Below, piece after piece: positions 8,738 through 17,128 of a stretch of 62,149 bases of DNA (position 1 is the stretch's first letter; each line of letters starts with the position of its first letter). The notes below the pieces were generated by a model that saw only the letters and a program-made list of their open reading frames with translations, ran no database searches and was not told where the DNA came from. The DNA lies in NCBI GenBank assembly GCA_938021675.1, contig CALIFY010000061.1, forward strand, positions 1-62,149. The letters are read 5' to 3'. This DNA is from an uncultured Acidimicrobiales bacterium (lineage in GTDB: Bacteria > Actinomycetota > Acidimicrobiia > Acidimicrobiales > SZUA-35). The position numbers and the translations under genes are program-made.

Positions 8738-9184
8738 ATGCGAATCGTTCTCCACAAAACGATCGACGGGCTCGGCAACCGTGGCGATCTAATCGAAGTA
8801 TCCGACGGCTACGCCCGAAACTCGTTGATTCCAAAGGGGCTTGCTCAGCAGGCCAGTGTCGGAGTTGAGGTTCAAGCCGATGCTATGAAACGGACTTGGC
8901 AGCTGCGAAACGCCAAAGAGCGTGAAGCGGCTGAGGAGATGGCCAAGGTCTTGGTGGCTCGACCGATCGAGATCCCAGCACGCGCCGGGGTCGAGGGCAA
9001 GCTGTTTGGTTCGGTTACCGCGGCTGATGTCGCGGCAGCGATCCAAGAGCAGGCAGGGGTCGAGATCGACCGCAAGATGCTTGATCTAAGCGAATCGATC
9101 CGGTCAATCGGTACACACTCCATTGCGGTAAAACCGCACCCCGACGTCCAGTTCCCGATCGTGGTTTCTGTCGTCGAGGCATAA
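8738..9184 (+). CDS. rplI: 50S ribosomal protein L9
   Basis: 148 residues, normal length. The N-terminal domain has the L9 signature GNRGDLIEVSDGYARNSLIPKGLA, then a long connecting helix rich in Lys/Glu/Ala, and a C-terminal domain with EGKLFGSVTAADVAAAI that closes with a typical strand (HPDVQFPIVVSVVEA). It stabilises the L1-stalk side of the large subunit. It begins two bases after the rpsR stop. A 216-base gap with DnaA-box-like sites separates it from dnaB. Confidence 0.97.
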   Translation: MRIVLHKTIDGLGNRGDLIEVSDGYARNSLIPKGLAQQASVGVEVQADAMKRTWQLRNAKEREAAEEMAKVLVARPIEIPARAGVEGKLFGSVTAADVAAAIQEQAGVEIDRKMLDLSESIRSIGTHSIAVKPHPDVQFPIVVSVVEA

Positions 9185-9280
9185 CAGCAACCGAATAGAG
9201 GGTCTCGAGGCTGGATTTGTGCTGCCCGCGATCTTGGCGGGCTAGTTTGTCGCGCCGTCAGTTGACGTCCCGGTCGGGAC

Positions 9281-9376
9281 TTCTACACAGGAAGGCGTAT
9301 CTATCCACAGATTTGTCCACCAAGGGGTTGGGGTTATGAACAGCTTTCCAACAAGTTGTCGGTCTAGAGATCCACA
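9281..9376 (+). promoter_or_regulatory. Cluster of DnaA-box-like sites upstream of dnaB
   Basis: Five same-strand matches to the actinobacterial box (T/C)(T/C)(A/G)TCCACA occur within 96 bases. CTATCCACA at 9301-9309 is a full match and TTGTCCACC at 9313-9321 matches eight of nine. Weaker seven-of-nine matches are TTCTACACA at 9281, TTATGAACA at 9334 and AGATCCACA at 9368. The cluster ends 25 bases before the dnaB start. The weak sites alone would not be notable. DnaA control of dnaB or DnaA titration is inference. Confidence 0.4.
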
Positions 9377-9400
9377 ACGTCGAGCGACCATGATCAGAAG

Positions 9401-10801
9401 ATGTCCAACGGCACGGCACCGATAACCCCTCCAAGGGTTCCGCCAAATAACCTTCGCGCTGAAGAGTCGGTGCTGGGGGCGATGTTGCTGTCGCGCGAGG
9501 CCATCGCCGAAGTGGTGGAGACGCTAGACCCCGACCACTTCTATAAACCGGCTCACGGCCACCTCTACGACGCCATCATGGGCTTGTACGGTGCCGGTCA
9601 ACCGGTTGATGCCGTGACCGTCGCCGAGGAGCTTCAGCGGGCCAGCCTGCTCGATGACCTTGGTGGTCCGGGGTTACTCCTCGATCTACAGGCTTCCACC
9701 CCGGCTATCAGCAATGCCGCTCACTACGCCAAGATCGTCGAAGAACACGCGTTGCTTCGGAGGCTCATCTCTGTCAGCAACGAGATCGCTGAAATGGCCT
9801 ACGGCGTACCGGATGACGTAATCAAAGCCATCGATGAGGCTGAGGCTCGGATGTTCGAGGTGGCACAGCGACGGGTCACAAACACCACATCCCCGATCAA
9901 GGACCTGCTCTCGGCCAACCTCGATCGGCTTGAGACCTTGTACGAGCGAGGCGATTCGATCACCGGTACGAGCACCGGCTACCTCGATCTAGATGAGATG
10001 CTGGCTGGTCTCCAGCCCAACGCCCTCTATGTCGTGGGTGCCAGGCCAGCGATGGGTAAGACCGCGTTCTCTCTCGGAATGGCTACGAACGCAGCGATCC
10101 AGGATCAAAAACCGGTCCTCTTGTTCAACCTGGAGATGAGCCAACTCGAGTTGTCTCAACGGATCCTCTGCTCTGAGGCCCTCGTCGATTCGAGTCGGAT
10201 TCGTACCGGTCGGATCGAAGAGCCCGAGTGGAACCGGATCAGTCATGCCGTCGGCCGCCTCGCCGAGGCCCCCATTTACATCGACGACAACCCCCAGACG
10301 TCGGTTATGGAAATTCGGGCAAAAGCTCGAAGGCTGAAGAGTCGCGTCGGGGAACTCGGGATGGTCGTCGTCGACTACATCCAGCTGATGACTGGGCGGT
10401 CCACGGCCGAAAGCCGGCAGGTCGAGGTGTCGGAGATCTCCCGCGGTCTAAAAATCTTGGCCCGCGAGCTGGAAACGCCGGTCGTCGCGTTGGCCCAGCT
10501 CAACCGTCAATTGGAGCAACGGGTCGACAAACGCCCGATGCTTTCCGACCTGCGAGAATCCGGCTCGCTCGAACAGGACGCCGACGTCGTCATGTTCCTC
10601 TACCGCGATGAGGTCTACGACGAGCAGTCTCCAGATACCGGCGTGGCTGAAGTGATCGTGGCCAAACACCGGAACGGCCCTACCGGTCGAGCCAAACTGG
10701 CCTTCCGTGGGCAGTACACCCGATTCGACAACATGGCTCGTTCCTTGCCGAGTGGCGGGGGACAACCAGGCGGTGCTCCACCTCCGACGGAAGACTTCTA
10801 G
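9401..10801 (+). CDS. dnaB: Replicative DNA helicase DnaB
   Basis: Hexameric 5'-3' helicase of the replication fork, 466 residues. The N-terminal collar domain (NLRAEESVLGAMLLSREAI) is followed by a RecA-like core with Walker A GARPAMGKT at 213-221, Walker B VVVDYIQ with Asp325, and the C-terminal DLRESGSLEQDADVV and arginine-finger region (KHRNGPTG). No intein interrupts the Walker A or later motifs, although these are common in actinobacterial dnaB. Its position after rplI matches Mycobacterium and relatives. The DnaA-box-like cluster lies immediately upstream. Convergent small membrane-protein genes follow. Confidence 0.97.
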   Translation: MSNGTAPITPPRVPPNNLRAEESVLGAMLLSREAIAEVVETLDPDHFYKPAHGHLYDAIMGLYGAGQPVDAVTVAEELQRASLLDDLGGPGLLLDLQASTPAISNAAHYAKIVEEHALLRRLISVSNEIAEMAYGVPDDVIKAIDEAEARMFEVAQRRVTNTTSPIKDLLSANLDRLETLYERGDSITGTSTGYLDLDEMLAGLQPNALYVVGARPAMGKTAFSLGMATNAAIQDQKPVLLFNLEMSQLELSQRILCSEALVDSSRIRTGRIEEPEWNRISHAVGRLAEAPIYIDDNPQTSVMEIRAKARRLKSRVGELGMVVVDYIQLMTGRSTAESRQVEVSEISRGLKILARELETPVVALAQLNRQLEQRVDKRPMLSDLRESGSLEQDADVVMFLYRDEVYDEQSPDTGVAEVIVAKHRNGPTGRAKLAFRGQYTRFDNMARSLPSGGGQPGGAPPPTEDF

Positions 10802-10807
10802 CCCTGA

Positions 10808-11125
10808 TCAGTCGGTTTGCACGAGTGCCGGAGGCGGTGGTGCATCTGGCGATGTTGCATCGGGTTGTACTGCACCGCCAACGGATCGGGCGATGCCGAC
10901 GATGCTGAGCGCCAGTGCCATGAGTAGCAGAGCCCTAAAGATAAACGAGCTGCCGGTTGTGGTAAGCCATCGATTGCCTCGCCCGAACCCAAGGCCAATC
11001 TGTTCGACCCCGAAGATGGGTGATGCCTTGTTGGCGTTCTGTTCTATGCCTTCAGGGTTTGGATTGGCGACAACCGGCACCCATGGTTCTGGTTTGGCTC
11101 CCAACACGGTACCGATATCGGCCAC
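10808..11125 (-). CDS. Small membrane protein, function unknown
   Basis: 105 residues from GTG 11125. The N-terminal half is polar with a Pro/Asn-rich stretch; one hydrophobic helix at about residues 65-84 (FIFRALLLMALALSIVGIA) is followed by a Pro-rich tail. No family recognised. It ends six bases after dnaB on the opposite strand and lies 73 bases downstream of another small membrane protein on the same strand, so the two may be cotranscribed. Codon use looks normal for the window, which supports coding, but there is no strong ribosome binding site. Confidence 0.55.
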   Translation of the reverse strand: MADIGTVLGAKPEPWVPVVANPNPEGIEQNANKASPIFGVEQIGLGFGRGNRWLTTTGSSFIFRALLLMALALSIVGIARSVGGAVQPDATSPDAPPPPALVQTD

Positions 11126-11198
11126 TAACAGATCAACTGTAGGGTTTGGGTGAAACAGCCCAAAGCTAGTTGTGCCGATACTCGACCGTTGACCGGAG

Positions 11199-11516
11199 CT
11201 AGTTGAGTAACGAGGCGACCGCCCAAATCGAAACGCTCAGCCCGATGGCTACCTGAACCATCGACCGGATGATGGGAGGGCGTTCCAACTCGCCATCGTC
11301 GACCTCCGCCTTTGGTCGGAGGAACGCAGAGATCGTCCCAACCGCCAGCCCGCCACCGATCGCCAGCGTCAACAACGGCAATAGGTCCTCACCGAGAAAC
11401 ACAGCCCAAGCATAGGTCGGAACCCCCGAGGCTGATGATCGCCCATTCCGTTGGTTCGAATTTGTCTCAAGTATTCGGGCTCTTCCGACGATGATCGGTA
11501 TGCCGGTGACATTCAC
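11199..11516 (-). CDS. Small membrane protein with two helices, function unknown
   Basis: 105 residues from GTG 11516, although the start may be further in. Two hydrophobic segments are visible, LLPLLTLAIGGGLAVGTISAF at about 45-65 and SMVQVAIGLSVSIWAVASLL near the C-terminus, joined by an acidic loop EVDDGELERPP. The acidic loop and termini fit a two-pass inner-membrane protein. No domain family recognised. It precedes the other small membrane protein on the same strand. Confidence 0.55.
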   Translation of the reverse strand: MNVTGIPIIVGRARILETNSNQRNGRSSASGVPTYAWAVFLGEDLLPLLTLAIGGGLAVGTISAFLRPKAEVDDGELERPPIIRSMVQVAIGLSVSIWAVASLLN

Positions 11517-11679
11517 CCTTCACTGGTATCAGGGCATCTGAGCGGGGGACGTCACTCCTCCACACGCATCGCCACGGCACCTTCGGGTGCCGACGCCCGG
11601 CGTCTTCCGCTCAGGCCCAACCCACGAAGGAGAAAGCCGACTTTGTGGGCGCTCACCGGCACACCTACCGTAAGAGCCG

Positions 11680-12426
11680 ATGAGTGACGACAGCGAACTG
11701 ATTCCGGCCGCAACCGTGCTGCTCCTACGAGATCCACGGCCTGAGGCCGTGCAGGGTTCGCGGCCTGAGGCCGTGCAAGGTTCACTGCCTGAGGCCGTCC
11801 AAGGCCCGGAGGTCCTGATGCTGCGCCGGAACTCACGAATCGCGTTTGGCGGTATGTGGGTCTTCCCCGGAGGCCGTGTCGATGACGGTGATGCGGTGGC
11901 TGGTGATCCGATTGGGTCGGCTCGTCGTGCTGCGGTCCGCGAAGTCAAAGAGGAGACGGGGCTCGATCTCGATGTCGAACGGTTGTCGACCTGGTCGTAC
12001 TGGATTCCACCGCCAGCCCAAGCGATGGCGACCCGAGGCCCGCAACGCCGCTTCGCAACGTGGTTCTTCGTCGCCCCTGCCCCCGACGGCGACGTGAGAA
12101 TCGACCACGGCGAAATCCACGAGTATCGATGGCTGTCAGCATCGGACGGTCAGCGCCAGCAGCGCGACGGAGCAATCGAGCTGGCGCCACCGACCTGGAT
12201 CTCCCTCCACCAGCTTGGACAGCATCGGTCTACGGCCGAGGCGTTGGCATGGGCCGAAGCCAACGAGCCGAGTGAGTTCCGAACGAGACCGATCGGAGGA
12301 GAACCTGTCGTTCTCGCCTGGTCCGGCGATTCGGCATACGAAACCGGCGCCGTCGATGGACCAGGCGCCCGCAATCGACTGATCATGGACCCAAACGGTT
12401 GGCGGTATGAACTGGCTTCTGCGTGA
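11680..12426 (+). CDS. Nudix hydrolase with N-terminal in-frame repeat
   Basis: 248-residue Nudix protein that probably hydrolyses a nucleoside-diphosphate-linked compound. The Nudix box is GGRVDDGDAVAG...REVKEETGL, with the spacing widened before the REVKEE helix as in RNU7-type/NUDT19-like members; substrate unknown. After PAATVLLLRD the protein contains three copies of RPEAVQGS-like octapeptides (about residues 20-43), encoded by a 24-base tandem repeat, before the sheet resumes with PEVLMLRRNSR. The insertion is in a surface loop between the first two strands and preserves the frame. The gene ends 18 bases from the convergent alkD gene. Confidence 0.85.
   Translation: MSDDSELIPAATVLLLRDPRPEAVQGSRPEAVQGSLPEAVQGPEVLMLRRNSRIAFGGMWVFPGGRVDDGDAVAGDPIGSARRAAVREVKEETGLDLDVERLSTWSYWIPPPAQAMATRGPQRRFATWFFVAPAPDGDVRIDHGEIHEYRWLSASDGQRQQRDGAIELAPPTWISLHQLGQHRSTAEALAWAEANEPSEFRTRPIGGEPVVLAWSGDSAYETGAVDGPGARNRLIMDPNGWRYELASA
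11737..11808 (+). repeat. 24-bp palindromic tandem repeat, three copies, inside Nudix gene
   Basis: Units at 11737-11760, 11761-11784 and 11785-11808. Each of the first two contains the perfect dyad CGGCCT-G-AGGCCG; the third has one changed base (CTGCCT). The repeat length is a multiple of three, so it adds RPEAVQGS to the protein without breaking the frame. Read directly from the sequence. It resembles palindromic elements that insert in coding regions, but spread elsewhere in this genome cannot be judged here. Confidence 0.85.
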
Positions 12427-12444
12427 CGCGGTCCGCCAGCCCGC

Positions 12445-13134
12445 TCAGCCGTCGAGGTGCTTCAACGCTTCTCGTCGCGATAGTCCCGACAGCCGGCCTT
12501 CGTTGTCCAACACGAACTCACGCACCGCGACGGGGTCGACCCGGGCATATTGGCGTAGCGCCCACCCGATCGCTTTCCGAATGAAGAATTCGCGATCCTC
12601 GGCCCGCAACGACGAGTAGTTGAAGAGGCGTTCGGCATCGGTGTGCTCTTTGAAACCGAGCTGATGAATGATCGCCGTGCGGGCCACCCAGATGTTGTCG
12701 CTCTCGATCCACCGATCCATGTCCTCGACTAGCGCTGGCTCAGCCCGGACCAGCGGTCCGACGCTCCAGGCGGCCAAACCATCGACGGTATCCCACCACG
12801 ATTTGGTGGTGATATACCGATGAAGGTCGTCGAGGTGCTGCGGTTCGAGCAGGTCGGCAAAGCGCCTGAGTAGGAGTACGCCCGCACTCTGAAACTCGCG
12901 CTCCGGCGCGGCCCAGCAGCGGTCGACCAGTCCGATTAGCCCGTCGACGCCGCGCTGTTCAACGGTGTCGAACATGGCTTTCGTCGCCGTCCGAATCCCT
13001 GGGCTCCGAACCCCCAGAAACTCGAATTGGTTTCGCATGTAGGCCGCCATCGCCTCGACGTTCTCGGGGACTGCAGCTGATTCCAGTCGGTTCCGAAGGT
13101 CGGTGAGCCCACTCGCATCATCCTTGGAGGTCAC
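12445..13134 (-). CDS. AlkD-type DNA alkylation repair glycosylase
   Basis: 229-residue all-helical HEAT-repeat protein of the AlkD family, which removes N3- and N7-alkylated purines. Family positions are present: KSWWDTVDGLA at about 111-121, where Trp114 and Asp118 align with the catalytic Trp109/Asp113 of Bacillus cereus AlkD, and the later helix REFFIRKAIGWALRQYA. The start is GTG 13134 with AGGAG nine bases upstream (GAACAGGAGAAACATCG). It is convergent with the Nudix gene. Length is typical. Confidence 0.9.
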   Translation of the reverse strand: MTSKDDASGLTDLRNRLESAAVPENVEAMAAYMRNQFEFLGVRSPGIRTATKAMFDTVEQRGVDGLIGLVDRCWAAPEREFQSAGVLLLRRFADLLEPQHLDDLHRYITTKSWWDTVDGLAAWSVGPLVRAEPALVEDMDRWIESDNIWVARTAIIHQLGFKEHTDAERLFNYSSLRAEDREFFIRKAIGWALRQYARVDPVAVREFVLDNEGRLSGLSRREALKHLDG

Positions 13135-13182
13135 CGATGTTTCTCCTGTTCGTCGTCACACGGTGGGACCCATGTCGTCGCA

Positions 13183-14550
13183 TCATCTCACCCGTCGGCG
13201 TTTCGGCCACCGCAGCATCCATATCCCGAGGAAAAACGCTACCACCGTCCCAATGGTGTAGGTGAGGGCACCGATCAGCCCAAGACGGCCACCGGCTTCG
13301 AGCAGCGGTTCCTGGGAGTTGTAGTCGATCGTTCCGCTCTGGCGTAGCAGGCCGACCAAGAACAGGGTCAGGCCAATGACGAAGACCACGAACGACGCGA
13401 TCAATCCGCGGATGATGGCCAGAAGTAGGTCGATGGGACCGCGTCGTCGGCGCCGCGGTGGTTTGAATGGAGCAGGCTCGAACGGACGGTCGGCTCCAGC
13501 CGATCGACGGGCGCCTCGATCGTTCACCTGGGGATTCGCACCAGCGCCGAAACCGAGTGACGGGTTGGGTTGAAACGGAGGTGGCGCACCCGGTGGCGGG
13601 TGCGATGGCGCGTTGACCGGGAGCGGTGCATGAGGAGTCGGCGGGTGCGGTGTTCTCGCTCGACTCGGCGGCGGGGTCAGCGGAGTGCTCGGCGGTGGCG
13701 GTGGCGGTCGCTCGGCCGGATTCGATCCGTGTACCGGCCTCGACGAGGCAGCCAACGCCTTGAGGCGCTCCTCCATCTGCCAGGCGGTAGGTCGCTTGTC
13801 GGGGTTCTTATCCATCGCCCACTCGATAAGCCGGCAGACGCCGTCCGGTATCCCGTGGTGCCGGAGGTTGGGAACCGGATCGTTCATGACCCTCGAAGCG
13901 AGCGCCACCAAGCTTTGCGGAGAACCGGTCGGGTCCACGAATGGCAGTCTGCCGCTGACCGAGTAGAACAACATCGCACCCAACGCGAACACGTCGGCTG
14001 GCTTCTCGGCCGGCGTTCCGGCGATCGTTTCCGGAGCGACATATCCTTCGCTGAACGCCACCGAGTTTGTCTGGTCCAAGGTCAGCCCCGACGCTACGGC
14101 GATCCCGAAGTCGGCTACCAAAGGCTCGTCGTCGGGGGACATGAGGATGTTTGCCGGCTTCAGATCCCGATGGACGACACCGAGGTCGTGCGCTGCGGCC
14201 ACCGCTCTGGCGATTGTGGCTAGCAGCTCACAGGCGGCAGGGGGTGAAAGTGGACCGCTGTTACTCAAACGATCCTGAAGTGACGTTGGGCAGAGTTCGA
14301 GCACCAAATAGGGCTGCCCGTTTGCGGTGAGCCCGGCATCGTGCACGGTGACGATGCCCGGTTTCTGACTGAGCTTGCCGAGGGTACGAGCTTCTCGCTC
14401 AAACCTCCGAACGAACGCCGGGTCGACGTTGGTCAAAACTTTCACAGCCACATCTCGGCGCAGTGTGGTCTGCTGCGATCGGTACACGACAGCCGAACCA
14501 CCACAGCCGATCTGGGTGGCGTCGCCCAGTCCCTCGATGCCCAGCTCCAC
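13183..14550 (-). CDS. Membrane Ser/Thr protein kinase (eukaryote-like) without PASTA domains
   Basis: Kinase core at residues 1-270: Gly-rich loop IGCGGSAVVY, Lys37 in VAVKVL, HRDLKPAN with HRD 127-129, DFG 147-149 and the APE-like VAPET. It is followed by a long Pro-rich linker with PPP and PSR repeats, an RRRRR stretch, and two hydrophobic helices near the C-terminus (IASFVVFVIGLTLFLVGLL and IGALTYTIGTVVAFFLGIWML). So the kinase is cytoplasmic and anchored from its C-terminus; no sensor domain outside the cell is visible. GTG 14550 is chosen because the kinase fold starts there, but the frame is open upstream to 14778 and no clear ribosome binding site was seen. Divergent from an MFS gene with a short shared promoter region. 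Confidence 0.88.
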   Translation of the reverse strand: MELGIEGLGDATQIGCGGSAVVYRSQQTTLRRDVAVKVLTNVDPAFVRRFEREARTLGKLSQKPGIVTVHDAGLTANGQPYLVLELCPTSLQDRLSNSGPLSPPAACELLATIARAVAAAHDLGVVHRDLKPANILMSPDDEPLVADFGIAVASGLTLDQTNSVAFSEGYVAPETIAGTPAEKPADVFALGAMLFYSVSGRLPFVDPTGSPQSLVALASRVMNDPVPNLRHHGIPDGVCRLIEWAMDKNPDKRPTAWQMEERLKALAASSRPVHGSNPAERPPPPPPSTPLTPPPSRARTPHPPTPHAPLPVNAPSHPPPGAPPPFQPNPSLGFGAGANPQVNDRGARRSAGADRPFEPAPFKPPRRRRRGPIDLLLAIIRGLIASFVVFVIGLTLFLVGLLRQSGTIDYNSQEPLLEAGGRLGLIGALTYTIGTVVAFFLGIWMLRWPKRRRVR

Positions 14551-14688
14551 GATCCAAGGGTACGGGGGACCGGTTCTCGATGCATGGCACGCCGATGCCC
14601 GGCAAGGCACGCCGATAGTCTGAGGATGCCGCAACGAATCCCACCGATCCTCGGTCGGGAGTCTGGTCTGCAACCGGCCGAGGACGCC

Positions 14689-16014
14689 ATGTCGGGGTCT
14701 GTTCCCCAAAACGAGTCGGTCGATGCGTTTGGTCCCCGACCTCGGCCTGTAGCCGAGAGCGGCACGAGGCTGGCACATGGGCGCCCGGCCCCCAGATTCT
14801 CCGGTTGGCGGATCCTGGCCGTCGCAGTGGTCGGGGTCATGCTGACCGGTCCGGGGCAGACAATCGGTGTGTCCGTGTTCATCGACCCGATGGTTGCCAC
14901 ACTGGGCGTCAGCCGCTCGGTGGTGAGCACGATGTACTTGGTCGGCACCCTTGTCGGGGCATCGACAATGCCGCTGTTCGGTCGGGCCATCGACCGAGTT
15001 GGAGTTCGTCGAGCTCAGGTACTCGTCGGGGTCGGGTTTTCCGTTTCGTTGGCCAGCATGGCCGGTGTTTCCTCGACGGTCTGGTTGGCGATCGGGTTCG
15101 CCGGCATCCGAATGTTTGGCCAGGGAGCCCTGGGCATGATCTCTACCGTTTCGGTCTCGTTGTGGTTCGAACGCCGCCGTGGTGTAGCTATGGGCGTGCT
15201 AGCCACCGTCGGCGGGGCCGGACTGGCCACTGTTCCGCTCGTGTTGAATGCCGGAATCCAGTGGACCTCGTGGCGGGCGACGTGGCTCCTGGCGGCCGGC
15301 ATCATCGCGGGGCTGGTGATCCCGCTCGGCTGGTTTGGGCTGATCGACCGACCGGGTGACGTCGATCAAGCTCCCGACGGGTGGGTCGGCGACCCAACAA
15401 CCGACGATGTCGCCTCCCCGAATCCGACGAGACCGAGCGCCACCAGGGCGCAGGCCATCCGCACCTCCCAGTTCTGGGTGCTGGCAACGATCGGGGTGGC
15501 CACCAGCATGTTGATTACCGGCCTCAACTTCCATCAGATCGATCTTCTGGCCGAGGCGGGCCTCAGTTCTGGTCGGGCGGCGGCAATGTTCCTCCCGCAG
15601 ATCGTCGGTTCGTCGGTGGCCGGAATCGCCGTTGGCTACCTCATCGATCGGGTCGGCGTGCGGTTCGTGCCGGCGGCCATGATGGCGTTGTTGATCACCG
15701 TCCACCTGTTGGCGACCGGCCTAAGCTCAGGAGCGCTGGTAGTTTTTTACGCCATTTCGCTCGGTGCTACCGGTGGCGGGGTGCGAGCCGCGCTGTCGAC
15801 GATCCTGCCCGGCTACTTCGGCGTCGATCACATCGGATCTATACAGGGCGTCATGACCCTGGCCGTGGTGGCCGGGTCGGCCATCGGGCCCGTCACGCTT
15901 GCCGTTGTCGAGGATCGGCTCGGAAGTTACCAAGCAGCCAATTCGGCGTTGGTGGTCATTCCCGCCGCGGTCCTCGTGGTCGCGCTTTTCAATCGGGCGC
16001 CGGCCGCCGGCTAG
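14689..16014 (+). CDS. MFS transporter
   Basis: 441 residues from ATG 14689 (ATG 14626 is also possible). About twelve hydrophobic helices; the first is WRILAVAVVGVMLTGPG. The MFS motif between helices 2 and 3 is seen as GRAIDRVGVRRAQ, and its repeat after helix 8 as GYLIDRVGVRF. The pattern fits the oxalate/formate antiporter or monocarboxylate-type branch of MFS, but the substrate cannot be assigned. The next gene, a short-chain dehydrogenase, starts 12 bases after its stop, so the two may be cotranscribed. Confidence 0.9.
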   Translation: MSGSVPQNESVDAFGPRPRPVAESGTRLAHGRPAPRFSGWRILAVAVVGVMLTGPGQTIGVSVFIDPMVATLGVSRSVVSTMYLVGTLVGASTMPLFGRAIDRVGVRRAQVLVGVGFSVSLASMAGVSSTVWLAIGFAGIRMFGQGALGMISTVSVSLWFERRRGVAMGVLATVGGAGLATVPLVLNAGIQWTSWRATWLLAAGIIAGLVIPLGWFGLIDRPGDVDQAPDGWVGDPTTDDVASPNPTRPSATRAQAIRTSQFWVLATIGVATSMLITGLNFHQIDLLAEAGLSSGRAAAMFLPQIVGSSVAGIAVGYLIDRVGVRFVPAAMMALLITVHLLATGLSSGALVVFYAISLGATGGGVRAALSTILPGYFGVDHIGSIQGVMTLAVVAGSAIGPVTLAVVEDRLGSYQAANSALVVIPAAVLVVALFNRAPAAG

Positions 16015-16025
16015 GATTCGGGACC

Positions 16026-16742
16026 ATGCTGGACGCTGAGGGTCGAGTGGTCATGATCTCTGGCCCGGCTCGCGGGCTGGGCCGAGCCATCGCCGAGCGG
16101 CTTCGATCCGATGGCTACACGCTGAGCCTTGGTGGGCGTACTCCCGATGCTGTTTCCGCGGTGGCCGACGGCCTTAGTGGTGTTGGTGACCTGTCGATTC
16201 ACCACTTCGATGCGCTGGATGCTGACACGGCTCGTCGTTGGGTTGCCGACACCCTCGACGCCCACGGCCGGATCGATGTGTTGATCAACAATGCCGGTGT
16301 TCTCGATCGTTTCGATCTCGATGACTACGACGAGGCGGCGTTCGATCACATGTGGCGGGTCAACGTGAAGGCCCCGACCTTACTGACCCACCTCTGTTTG
16401 CCGTCGTTGCGAACCGCCGGTCACGGTCGGGTGGTCAATATCGCTTCGTTATCCGGTAAGAGGGTCAAAGGTGGGTTCGCCCCTGGCTACGCCATGACCA
16501 AGCACGCCGTCATGGCTCTCACCCATGCCACCCGTCAACAGGGTTGGAGCGATGGTGTTCGGGCGGTCGCTGTGTGCCCGAGCTTTATCGACACCGACAT
16601 GATCGCTGGTGTGGAAACCGGCGATGAGCCCGTCATCGGTGGTGAGGACATCGCTGAACTGATCAGCACCGCCCTACGGCTGCCCGACCATGCGTCGGTT
16701 GCCGAACTGGTCGTCAACTGCCGCAAAGACGACCTTTTCTGA
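16026..16742 (+). CDS. Short-chain dehydrogenase/reductase
   Basis: 238-residue classical SDR with a Rossmann fold that uses NAD(P)H. GPARGLG (Gly13, Gly17, Gly19) binds the cofactor, NNAG lies at 88-91, and the catalytic set is Ser141 (NIASLSG), Tyr155 and Lys159 (GYAMTKH). The cofactor-loop sequence GGRTPDAV has an Arg after the second strand, which often goes with NADP(H), an inference. The substrate is unknown. ATG 16026 is 12 bases after the MFS gene; a longer open frame upstream is the MFS gene read in another frame. Confidence 0.92.
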   Translation: MLDAEGRVVMISGPARGLGRAIAERLRSDGYTLSLGGRTPDAVSAVADGLSGVGDLSIHHFDALDADTARRWVADTLDAHGRIDVLINNAGVLDRFDLDDYDEAAFDHMWRVNVKAPTLLTHLCLPSLRTAGHGRVVNIASLSGKRVKGGFAPGYAMTKHAVMALTHATRQQGWSDGVRAVAVCPSFIDTDMIAGVETGDEPVIGGEDIAELISTALRLPDHASVAELVVNCRKDDLF

Positions 16743-16786
16743 GCCGTTCAGATTCACGCCGGTCAGCGGTGAGGCAAGATAGTGGC

Positions 16787-17038
16787 ATGTGCCGAAACAT
16801 CACCATCTTGCGTGGACTCGAACCGCCCGCCTCCGCCGCTGAAATCGAGGCCGGCGCTCGGCAGTACGTCCGGAAGATCAGCGGGGTCCGCGAGCCGTCG
16901 GCGGCGATGGTTGAGGTGTTCGAGCATGCGGTCGCCCAGGTGGCAGCGGTCACCGCAGAGTTACTCGACGGGCTCCCGCCCCGCCGCCAACCGCCGACCA
17001 CGGTACCTCCGATGCGTCGCCACGGCGGGAAACCCTAA
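16787..17038 (+). CDS. DUF2277 family protein
   Basis: 83 residues beginning MCRNITILRGLEPPA, the hallmark start of DUF2277 proteins, followed by AAEIEAGARQYVRKISG and a helix that ends in a Pro/Arg-rich tail. ATG 16787 is preferred over GTG 16769 because the family begins at MCRNI. No function is established. It lies between the SDR and the DEAD-box helicase on the same strand. Confidence 0.88.
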   Translation: MCRNITILRGLEPPASAAEIEAGARQYVRKISGVREPSAAMVEVFEHAVAQVAAVTAELLDGLPPRRQPPTTVPPMRRHGGKP

Positions 17039-17128
17039 TCCGGCAGCCGGTCACGGCTGGGCGGCTGGCCGATAGACTAGGTCGGTCGCTCCATTCGCCT
17101 GTCGTGCGGGGCAGGAAGGTCGAATGTT

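Noticed and set aside
8463-8834. Minus-strand frame over rpsR tail with Ile/Thr repeats
   Set aside because: Mirror of the Arg/Asp/Gly repeat; rpsR is the well-supported gene here.
9185-9400. Chromosomal replication origin upstream of dnaB
   Set aside because: Only two good DnaA boxes, no AT-rich unwinding element was defined, and dnaA/dnaN are not present.
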